This document shows positions 57,485 to 64,000 of a DNA stretch of 64,000 nt, piece by piece. The notes beneath the pieces were generated by a model. The model worked only from the letters and a program-made list of their open reading frames with translations. It was not told the DNA's origin and did no database searches. Source of the stretch: Microbacterium sp. W4I20 (GTDB lineage: Bacteria; Actinomycetota; Actinomycetes; Actinomycetales; Microbacteriaceae); contig NZ_JAUSYB010000001.1 of the NCBI RefSeq assembly GCF_030816505.1, forward strand, positions 682,001-746,000, read 5' to 3'. Position 1 is the first letter of the stretch; each line of letters opens with the position of its first letter. The position numbers were made by a program, and so were the translations under genes.

Positions 57485-58462
57485 TCAGCGCGTCGTGCCG
57501 TGCACCTTCGGCAGGGCACCACCCGCGGCCGCGTTGCGGTCGGGTCGGAAGTTCGAGAAATCGGCGCCGGGCACGTTCTTGACGAGGTCGAGCTCGTCCT
57601 CGATGAGCGCGGCCTCCCACTCCTCCGGGCCGACCAGGGGCAGGCGCACGCGCGGGCTCGAGATACGGCCGAGACCGTGCAGGATGTATTTCGCTGCGAC
57701 GGTGCCGGGCACGTGGGTCATGACGGCGCGCACGAGCGGCTCGAGCCGCTTGTGCTCCGCCGTGGCCGTGGCGAGGTCACCGTTGTTCACCGCATCGATG
57801 ATGGTGCGGTACGGGCCGGGCGCCACGTTCGCGGTGACGCCGATCAGGCCCGTGGCGCCGATCGCGAGATGCGGCAGCGCATTGGCGTCGTCACCGGAGA
57901 AGTACATGAGGTCGGTCTGGTTGAGCACGCGGCTCACCTCGGAGAAGTCGCCCTTAGCATCTTTCACCGCGAGGATGTTGGGGTGCTTCGCGAGACGCAG
58001 GATCGTCTCGTACTTGATCGGCACGCCCGTGCGCCCGGGGATGTCGTAGAGGATCACCGGCAGATCGGTCGCGTCGGCCACCATGCGGAAGTGGGTCAGG
58101 ATGCCGGCCTGGGTCGGCTTGTTGTAGTACGGGGTCACGATCATGATGCCGTCGGCGCCGGCCTTCTCGCTGGCCTTGTACAGCTCGATCGCATGGGCGG
58201 TCTCGTTGGATCCGCCACCGGTGATGATCTTGGCGCGTCCTGCGGCCACGGACTTCCCGACCTCGACGAGCTTGAGCTTCTCGGGGTCTGTCAGGGTCGA
58301 GGTCTCGCCGGTAGTTCCCGTCACGACGATGCCGTCCGCGCCCGCGGTGATCACGTCATCGATGTGCTTCTCGACGGCGGGCCAATCGACTTCGCCGTCG
58401 GCCGTCATCGGAGTGACGAGCGCGACGAGAACCTGTCCGAAGGGGTTGCCCGAGTGCGTCAT
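57485..58462 (-). CDS. dapA: 4-hydroxy-tetrahydrodipicolinate synthase
   Basis: 325 aa. The Schiff-base lysine is predicted at K167 (AVKDA), with TGTTGETSTL and TPYYNKPTQ. It condenses pyruvate with aspartate semialdehyde in lysine synthesis. A C-terminal extension after the barrel is present. 53 bp upstream of rnj. Confidence 0.95.
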   Translation of the reverse strand: MTHSGNPFGQVLVALVTPMTADGEVDWPAVEKHIDDVITAGADGIVVTGTTGETSTLTDPEKLKLVEVGKSVAAGRAKIITGGGSNETAHAIELYKASEKAGADGIMIVTPYYNKPTQAGILTHFRMVADATDLPVILYDIPGRTGVPIKYETILRLAKHPNILAVKDAKGDFSEVSRVLNQTDLMYFSGDDANALPHLAIGATGLIGVTANVAPGPYRTIIDAVNNGDLATATAEHKRLEPLVRAVMTHVPGTVAAKYILHGLGRISSPRVRLPLVGPEEWEAALIEDELDLVKNVPGADFSNFRPDRNAAAGGALPKVHGTTR

Positions 58463-58490
58463 GCCACCAGCGTATCGGTTCGGATGATGC

Positions 58491-58913
58491 TCACGCTGAC
58501 GCGGTCACCCGGATGACGTCGCCTCGGCTCACGTCGATCCTGTCGCGCAGCAGCACGCCGACCATGGTGCCGGCCGATGCCTCGTTCGCATGCTTGCGGA
58601 ACATCTCGATCCCGGTGATCGACGTGCCAGCGATCGGAGCCCCGGCCCGCAGGACCGTGACGTCGTCGTCGACCCGGATCGTCCCCGCGGTCACCGTGCC
58701 CGTCGCCACCTGGCCGCGTCCCGTGATCATGAAGACGTCCTCGACGGAGAGTTCGGCCCCTCCCCCGATGGCGCTCACGAACGCGGGTGTCTCCGCGGGC
58801 ACCGCGGACCCACGGGTGAGGGCGGCGATCCGCGCGGCTTCTGCCTCGTTGTACTGCCGCAGCAACTCGTTCGCATCCTGCGGATCCTGCTTCCGCCTGC
58901 GGAACCACCCCAT
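58491..58913 (-). CDS. stand-alone EF-Tu domain II-like protein
   Basis: 140 aa. After a basic-acidic N-terminus (MGWFRRRKQDPQDANELLRQ), VFMITGRGQVATGTVTAGTI, TSITGIEMFRKHANEASAG and VGVLLRDRIDVSRGDVI reproduce the second beta-barrel of EF-Tu, without any G domain. It lies between dapA and an SDR gene. Function unknown. Confidence 0.82.
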   Translation of the reverse strand: MGWFRRRKQDPQDANELLRQYNEAEAARIAALTRGSAVPAETPAFVSAIGGGAELSVEDVFMITGRGQVATGTVTAGTIRVDDDVTVLRAGAPIAGTSITGIEMFRKHANEASAGTMVGVLLRDRIDVSRGDVIRVTASA

Positions 58914-58928
58914 CGTTCGTCCTCGCGA

Positions 58929-59690
58929 TCAGACGCGGCCGCGTCGGGCGACGCCCGAGGTGAGGGAGCTCGGCAGGACGCGGGTCAGCGCCACGAGCGC
59001 CTTATACCGCAGCGACGGGATCGACACGGACCTGCCCCGCGCCGCATCTCGCAACCCTTCGCGGACCACGTCGCGGGCGTTCAGCCACATGAAACGGGGC
59101 ACGCCCTCTTCGCCCACGGGAAGGCCCATGCGCTCATGGAAGGAGGTGTGCGTGAATCCGGGGCACAGCGCGGTGACGGAGACGCCGTCGCGAGAGTACT
59201 CGGCGTTCGCCCATCGGCTGAATCCGATCAGCCAGGCCTTGCATGCGGAGTAGGTCGAACGCGAGATGAAGCCTGCGACCGAGGCCACGTTGATGATGCG
59301 ACCACCCCGGCCGCGCATCGACTGCAGCGCGGCGTGCATGAGCCGCATCGAGGCTTCGACGTGCACCCGCAGGTGCCGCACCTCGTCGGCGATGTCGTTG
59401 TCGGCGAACTGCAGCGGCAGACCGAAGCCGGCATTGTTGACCAGCAGGTCCACCGGGTCGGCGGGGTCGCGCAGGCGTGCCGCGACCCTCTCTACACCGG
59501 CGTCCTCGGCGAGATCGGCCACGAGGACCTCCACGGCGACGCCGTGCTCGCTTCGCAGGTCAGCTGCCAGGGCGTCGAGGGTCTCCTCCGTGCGCGCCAC
59601 CAGGATCAGGTCGGCCCGACGGCGCGCGAGCTGGCGCGCGAACTCGGCCCCGAGGCCGGCGCTCGCTCCCGTGATCAGTGCGGTGGGCAT
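58929..59690 (-). CDS. short-chain dehydrogenase/reductase
   Basis: 253 aa from the ATG at 59690. The cofactor motif TGASAGLG, NNAGFG and STYSACKAW (Y and K) are seen. Substrate unknown. Start overlaps the folA stop. Confidence 0.92.
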   Translation of the reverse strand: MPTALITGASAGLGAEFARQLARRRADLILVARTEETLDALAADLRSEHGVAVEVLVADLAEDAGVERVAARLRDPADPVDLLVNNAGFGLPLQFADNDIADEVRHLRVHVEASMRLMHAALQSMRGRGGRIINVASVAGFISRSTYSACKAWLIGFSRWANAEYSRDGVSVTALCPGFTHTSFHERMGLPVGEEGVPRFMWLNARDVVREGLRDAARGRSVSIPSLRYKALVALTRVLPSSLTSGVARRGRV

Positions 59691-60187
59691 CAGCGCGCGT
59701 ATCCCAGGAATCGGTAGCGGATGCCGGTGCGAGAGGTCTGCCACTCCCCCTCGTCGACGAGTCGCCAGCCCGCCTTGGGTGGAGCGTACGCGTCACCGTC
59801 GACGGACAGATCGATTTCGGTGACCTCGAGCCTGTCGGCATCGGCGATCACCTGACGGAAGATCTCCGCCCCGCCGATGATCCAGACGCGATCCAGGCCA
59901 CGGACCGCCTCCGCGACGGTCGCCGCGCGGCGTGCACCCTCCGCGCTCCAATCCTGCTGGCGGGTGATCACGATGTTCTCGCGACCTTCGAGGGGCCGGA
60001 ACCGCTCGGGCAGCGAGTCCCAGGTCTTGCGCCCCATCACCACCGGAGCACCCAGCGTGATCTCCTTGAAGTGCGCGAGATCCTCGGGCACGTACCAGGG
60101 CATTCCGCCCTCGGCACCGATCACTCCGCCGTTCGCCTCGGCCCAGATGAGCCCGACCAGCATCGTGCCCACCGGGACGTCACTCAC
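59690..60187 (-). CDS. folA: dihydrofolate reductase
   Basis: 165 aa. [32 protein letters not shown] and [15 protein letters not shown] are the classic signature. It makes tetrahydrofolate and recycles the folate used by ThyA. Start overlaps the thyA stop. Confidence 0.95.
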   Translation of the reverse strand: MSDVPVGTMLVGLIWAEANGGVIGAEGGMPWYVPEDLAHFKEITLGAPVVMGRKTWDSLPERFRPLEGRENIVITRQQDWSAEGARRAATVAEAVRGLDRVWIIGGAEIFRQVIADADRLEVTEIDLSVDGDAYAPPKAGWRLVDEGEWQTSRTGIRYRFLGYAR

Positions 60188-60993
60188 ACTGCCACCGCCG
60201 CCCGGATCGGCGCGTGGTGCTGATAGTCCTCCACCACGAAGTCCTCGTAGCGGTAGTCGAGGATCGACTCCGGGGTGCGGGCGATGCGAAGCGTCGGGTA
60301 GTCGAACGGCTCGCGACTCAGCTGCTCATGCACCTGCTCGAGGTGATTGTCGTAGATGTGGCAGTCGCCGCCGGTCCAGACGAAGTCGCCGGGCTCGAGG
60401 CCGACCTGCTGTGCGACCATCATCGTCAACAGCGCGTAGGAGGCGATGTTGAAGGGCACGCCGAGGAACATGTCGGCGCTGCGCTGGTAGAGCTGGCAGG
60501 AGAGCTTGCCGTCCGCGACATAGAACTGGAAGAGCGCGTGGCAGGGTGCGAGGGCCATGTCGGGGATGTCGGCGGGGTTCCAGGCCGAGACGATCAACCG
60601 GCGCGAGTCAGGGGTCTGCCGGATCTGTTCGATCACGTCGGAGAGCTGATCGATGCTCTCCCCGTCGGGTGTGGGCCACGAGCGCCATTGCACGCCGTAC
60701 ACCGGCCCCAGGTCGCCGGAGGCATCCGCCCATTCGTCCCAGATGGTGACGCCGTTCTCCTGCAGCCACCCGACGTTGGAGTCTCCGCGCAGGAACCAGA
60801 GCAGTTCATAGGCGATCGACTTGAAATGCACCCGCTTGGTCGTGATCAGGGGGAACCCCTTCGACAGGTCGAATCGGATCTGTCGTCCGAAGACACTCGT
60901 CGTGCCGGTTCCAGTGCGATCCGACTTGTGTGTGCCGGTCTCCAGCACGTCGCGGAGCAGGTCTTCATACGGCGTCGGGACGGCTGCACTCAT
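60184..60993 (-). CDS. thyA: thymidylate synthase
   Basis: 269 aa from the ATG at 60993. The catalytic cysteine lies in [12 protein letters not shown], with [18 protein letters not shown]. It methylates dUMP to dTMP. Confidence 0.96.
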   Translation of the reverse strand: MSAAVPTPYEDLLRDVLETGTHKSDRTGTGTTSVFGRQIRFDLSKGFPLITTKRVHFKSIAYELLWFLRGDSNVGWLQENGVTIWDEWADASGDLGPVYGVQWRSWPTPDGESIDQLSDVIEQIRQTPDSRRLIVSAWNPADIPDMALAPCHALFQFYVADGKLSCQLYQRSADMFLGVPFNIASYALLTMMVAQQVGLEPGDFVWTGGDCHIYDNHLEQVHEQLSREPFDYPTLRIARTPESILDYRYEDFVVEDYQHHAPIRAAVAV

Positions 60994-61111
60994 GACTGCC
61001 ACGATACCTTCCCACCGCCACGGCCGGGCGGATGCCTGCACGCTCGCGCGCCGTCCGTCATGGTCGGAAACATCGGCCTTCGGCATGCGTCGCGCGCCGT
61101 ACTCTCGATCC

Positions 61112-61525
61112 ATGTCGCCAGCGCTCGCCTTGGGAATCGCGGCAGCGCTCCTCGCGCTCGCCACGATCATCGGCGTCGTGCTGCGCCGCCGGGACGGGCG
61201 TCGGCGAGCCGGTGGCGCGCTGCGCTTCGATCCGACGGATGCCGGCGCGACGGAGCTGGGTTCGCGGGCGACCCTCGTGCAGTTCAGCACCGAGACGTGC
61301 GCGCGCTGCCCGCAGGTGCGTCGCATGCTCGGAGCCTACGCATCCGATCACGAGGGCCTCCGTCTGCTCGAGATCGACCTGACGCACAGGCCCGACCTGT
61401 CGGCACGCTACAAGGTGCTGCAGACGCCGACGACGTTCGTCGTCGACGACTCCGGAGCCGTCCGTGCCCGATTCCACGGGGTGCCTCAGCGGCACGCCCT
61501 CACCGAAGCCGTCGCTGCCGTCTGA
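61112..61525 (+). CDS. thioredoxin-like membrane protein
   Basis: 137 aa. A hydrophobic N-terminus ([21 protein letters not shown]) is a membrane anchor, then the thioredoxin fold with [12 protein letters not shown] (CxxC) and [13 protein letters not shown]. Divergent from thyA. Probably an extracytoplasmic or membrane-bound redox protein. Confidence 0.85.
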   Translation: MSPALALGIAAALLALATIIGVVLRRRDGRRRAGGALRFDPTDAGATELGSRATLVQFSTETCARCPQVRRMLGAYASDHEGLRLLEIDLTHRPDLSARYKVLQTPTTFVVDDSGAVRARFHGVPQRHALTEAVAAV

Positions 61526-61546
61526 GGCGCGAAGATCGGAGCATCC

Positions 61547-62050
61547 ATGACCACTCCCGCAGGCATCGACCCGCGTGCGCCGCGGTTCGCCGCGACGATC
61601 ACCGCCGTGCTGCTGTTGGCGGCCACCTTCCTGGCGTTGGTCGGCATCTCGACCGCAGGTCTCCAGGCAGCTCCTCTCCTGCAGCGCGCCCTCGACCCCG
61701 GCTTCCTGCTCACCGTCGTCATCGCGCTGCTGTTCCTCTGGAGCGTCGCCTCGCCGGCGACCGCACCGTGGGGCGTGCTGTTCCGCCGGCTGGTCCGCCC
61801 CCGCCTCGCTGCTCCGGCAGAACTCGAGGATCCGCGACCTCCGCGGTTCTCACAGGGCGTCGGACTCTTCGTCGTCGGGATCGGGCTCGTCCTGCACCTC
61901 GCCGGCGTCCCCTGGGCTCTGCCGATCGCCACGGCCGCGGCGTTCATCGCCGCGTTCCTGAACGCCGCCTTCGCCTTCTGCCTCGGCTGCCAGCTCTACC
62001 TCCTGCTCCAGCGCGTGGGGATCGTGGGCCGGACCGCCGCCGCATCCTGA
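61547..62050 (+). CDS. DUF4395 membrane protein
   Basis: 167 aa with four hydrophobic segments and FCLGCQLYLLLQR, typical of DUF4395. Next to the thioredoxin-like gene, a common pairing, so a redox role is inferred. Confidence 0.85.
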   Translation: MTTPAGIDPRAPRFAATITAVLLLAATFLALVGISTAGLQAAPLLQRALDPGFLLTVVIALLFLWSVASPATAPWGVLFRRLVRPRLAAPAELEDPRPPRFSQGVGLFVVGIGLVLHLAGVPWALPIATAAAFIAAFLNAAFAFCLGCQLYLLLQRVGIVGRTAAAS

Positions 62051-62133
62051 GCGCTGTTCCTTCGCCCGCGACCTCTCGCTAGGCTGGCCGGGACGCGTCG
62101 CGGCCTCTCCGCAGCGCGAGAACCGGAGGAATC

Positions 62134-62559
62134 ATGCCTGTCACCAGCGAAGCCGCCAGCACCTGGACCGGATCGCTCATGGAGGGATCCGGCACGGTCG
62201 CGTTCTCGTCGTCGAACCTCGGCACCTTCCCGCTCAACTGGAAGGCGCGCAGCGAAGGCAGCGACACGACGACGACGCCGGAGGAACTCATCGCCGCCGC
62301 ACACTCCTCGTGCTTCAGCATGGCCCTCTCACACGCCCTCGCCGAGAACGGCACTCCCCCGGAGCGGGTGAACACCAGCGCGTCCGTGACATTCAAGCCG
62401 GGCGTCGGCATCACCGGCAGCCACCTCAACGTCAACGCCGTCGTCCCCGGTCTCTCGCCGGAGAAGTTCCAGGAGATCGCCGCAGAGGCGAAGACGGGCT
62501 GCCCGGTCTCTCAGGCGCTCGCGGGCATCGAGATCACCCTCGAAGCCACGCTGGCCTGA
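62134..62559 (+). CDS. OsmC-family peroxiredoxin
   Basis: 141 aa. The two active cysteines are in AAHSSCFSMALSH and KTGCPVSQAL, the organic-hydroperoxide reductase OsmC/Ohr pattern. Third gene of the redox cluster. Confidence 0.92.
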   Translation: MPVTSEAASTWTGSLMEGSGTVAFSSSNLGTFPLNWKARSEGSDTTTTPEELIAAAHSSCFSMALSHALAENGTPPERVNTSASVTFKPGVGITGSHLNVNAVVPGLSPEKFQEIAAEAKTGCPVSQALAGIEITLEATLA

Positions 62560-62575
62560 TCACGCGCTCGCCCGG

Positions 62576-63028
62576 TCACTCGCGCGAACGGGCGGCACGG
62601 GCGAGTCGGATGGCTTCCCGGATGCTGGCCCTCGCGTCTTTGCGGCGCCCGGCAGCATCCTGCACCACGCCCAACCGGTAGCGGGTGCGCCAGTCCGCGC
62701 CGGGCGCCTCCGCCTCGGCCGTGTACCGAGCGATCAGCGGATCGGCGTCGGCGCGGGCGATGCGGCCGCTCGGAGTGAGCTCGGTCTCGACCGGCGGCAT
62801 CCCGCCCTCTGCGTCGAGCGTTCGACCGAGGCGATCGGCGGCGAACCCGAACTGCATCTCACGCAGCAGCGCCCACGCTCCGATGGGCGTGAGCACGATC
62901 AGTGTGATCCCCATGCCGATCGACACCGGTGAACCCACCGCGATGAACATGACCGCCAGCCAGATCGCGACGGCGAGATACACGAGGAGCGCCGCGGCCA
63001 TCAGGCCGACGCCGATCCGTGACATCAC
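62576..63028 (-). CDS. membrane protein of unknown function
   Basis: 150 aa. Two hydrophobic segments (VYLAVAIWLAVMFIAVG), then a soluble, arginine-rich tail with TPR-like helices (DWRTRYRLGVVQDAAGRRKDARASI). Coupled to dapB (overlap). Function unknown. Confidence 0.75.
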   Translation of the reverse strand: MMSRIGVGLMAAALLVYLAVAIWLAVMFIAVGSPVSIGMGITLIVLTPIGAWALLREMQFGFAADRLGRTLDAEGGMPPVETELTPSGRIARADADPLIARYTAEAEAPGADWRTRYRLGVVQDAAGRRKDARASIREAIRLARAARSRE

Positions 63029-63765
63029 GAGCGGATGCCGATGTCGATCATGTTCTCGAGCCCGACGATCACACCGGAGGCGGTGAGCGCGTACGGGACG
63101 GCGAGCCGGATACCCGGAGCGTACGCCAGAGCCGGATCGATGGTGTCATGTGTGAAAGTGAGGGACTCGCCGGGCCCGGACAGGATCACCTCCTGCTTGG
63201 CGATCACTCCCGGCCGGCGCAGTGAATGGATCGGGACGCTGCCGACCTGCTGACCTCGGGCACGCTGATCGGCGTGGGGCGCGCTGACCGGCCCCTGCTC
63301 CGCACGCGCGGCGGCGATCAGCTCCGCCGTGCGCACCGCGGTGCCGCTGGGAGAGTCGACCTTGCGCTCGTGATGGGCTTCGACGATCTCGGCCGAGCCG
63401 AAGAACGGCGCCGCCGCCGCCGCCAGGGCCGAGCCCAGCACCGAGCCGAGCGAGAAGTTGGGGATGAAGACGACACCGGTGCCCGCTGCCTCGACGAGGG
63501 GTCGCACCAGAGCAATGCGCTCGGCGGACCAGCCGGAGGTCGCGACGAGCACGTTCATGCCGCTTTCGATCGCGGCGCGCACGACGTCGACGCTCACCTG
63601 AGGCGTCGACGCATCCACGACGAGGTCCGCGCCGGACAGATCCGCGAGGTCGCTCGACGATGTCAGCACGCGGCTCACCTCGAAGCCCTCGAGCTCGTCG
63701 ATCACCGCGTGGATGATCGTGCCGAGCTTTCCGGTTCCGCCGACGAGTGCTACCTGCGAGGTCAT
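63025..63765 (-). CDS. dapB: 4-hydroxy-tetrahydrodipicolinate reductase
   Basis: 246 aa. NAD(P) motif VALVGGTGKLGTII and the catalytic EAHHERKVDSPSGTA segment. It follows DapA in lysine and cell-wall synthesis. Confidence 0.95.
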   Translation of the reverse strand: MTSQVALVGGTGKLGTIIHAVIDELEGFEVSRVLTSSSDLADLSGADLVVDASTPQVSVDVVRAAIESGMNVLVATSGWSAERIALVRPLVEAAGTGVVFIPNFSLGSVLGSALAAAAAPFFGSAEIVEAHHERKVDSPSGTAVRTAELIAAARAEQGPVSAPHADQRARGQQVGSVPIHSLRRPGVIAKQEVILSGPGESLTFTHDTIDPALAYAPGIRLAVPYALTASGVIVGLENMIDIGIRS

Positions 63766-63817
63766 GCTTTCAGTCTAGGGAGCGGGCAACGGCTTCCGTC
63801 CGGGGCGCGCGGGGCTG

Positions 63818-64000
63818 TCAGACGGGCATCGGGTCCGGGATGCCGGTGCGCAGCTCGACCGGCAGATGACCGGTGTCGTTGTGGTTGAGCAGCGTCCAGG
63901 GCCGACCCTGCTTCTGAGCGATGATCGTCAGTCCGCAGTGCGCCTGATTGAGCGTCATCCAGCGCCACTCCGGTGCGCCGAGCACCTCGCGGACGAACCA
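63818..64000 (-). CDS. histidine phosphatase family protein (3' end only)
   Basis: 60 codons reach the stop at 63818. The product ends with WRWMTLNQAHCGLTIIAQKQ, then NHNDTGHLPVELRT, like the C-terminal part of phosphoglycerate-mutase/histidine-phosphatase proteins. The catalytic N-terminus is outside the window. Confidence 0.7.
   Translation of the reverse strand, partial: WFVREVLGAPEWRWMTLNQAHCGLTIIAQKQGRPWTLLNHNDTGHLPVELRTGIPDPMPV

Overview
The window is high-GC actinobacterial DNA. The gene content and order (recA-recX, miaB-miaA-dapF-hflX, ftsK-pgsA-cinA-clgR, rnj-dapA-thyA-folA-dapB, a WhiB-family protein, an actinobacterial tmRNA) point to Microbacteriaceae, most likely Microbacterium or a close relative. 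That placement comes from gene content and style, not from a database comparison.

Left chromosomal part (1-26230): mostly branched-chain amino acid and serine biosynthesis on the minus strand. ilvE, leuB and serA stand apart. A head-to-tail run otsA-otsB-ilvD-ilvB-ilvN-ilvC joins trehalose synthesis to the ilv pathway. Between and beyond these are four MFS transporters (one with a divergent TetR regulator, one following a MarR regulator), a CoA-transferase/thiolase operon (scoA-scoB-thiolase) with a divergent IclR regulator, a YbaK-type editing protein, lipoproteins, small membrane proteins and a uronate-dehydrogenase-like enzyme.

Integrated element (26231-38807, about 12.6 kb): a site-specific element inserted in the 3' part of tRNA-Lys(CUU). 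A perfect 36-bp direct repeat marks both ends and the intact tRNA is at the right end. The right end carries a tyrosine integrase and a divergent excisionase-like gene. Tandem 11-bp repeats near both ends look like integrase arm sites. The left half has a gene for an unrecognised protein with a C-terminal helix-turn-helix-like segment. Its DNA contains and is flanked by copies of GTTAGYGCGTA, which look like iterons, so it may be a replication module. Next come four small genes of unknown function, a WhiB-like gene and a small serine recombinase. The middle carries likely cargo of visibly lower GC: an Abi-alpha-like protein and a two-gene operon of a NA37/NdpA-like protein followed by a RelA/SpoT-domain protein with the synthetase residues kept. 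This pair is the best candidate here for an undescribed defence or toxin-antitoxin system. The element also has a frameshifted lipoprotein gene and several small unknowns. I see no terminase, capsid or FtsK-type transfer gene, so it is more likely a satellite-like or mobilisable island than a prophage or complete AICE.

Right chromosomal part (38808-64000): a histidinol-phosphatase-like gene, tmRNA, hflX, dapF, miaA, miaB, recX, recA with an SOS-box-like site upstream, clgR, cinA, pgsA, ftsK, rnj, dapA, a stand-alone EF-Tu-domain-II-like protein, folA, thyA, a thioredoxin-like/DUF4395/OsmC group, and dapB. The window edges cut an MFS transporter on the left and a histidine phosphatase on the right.
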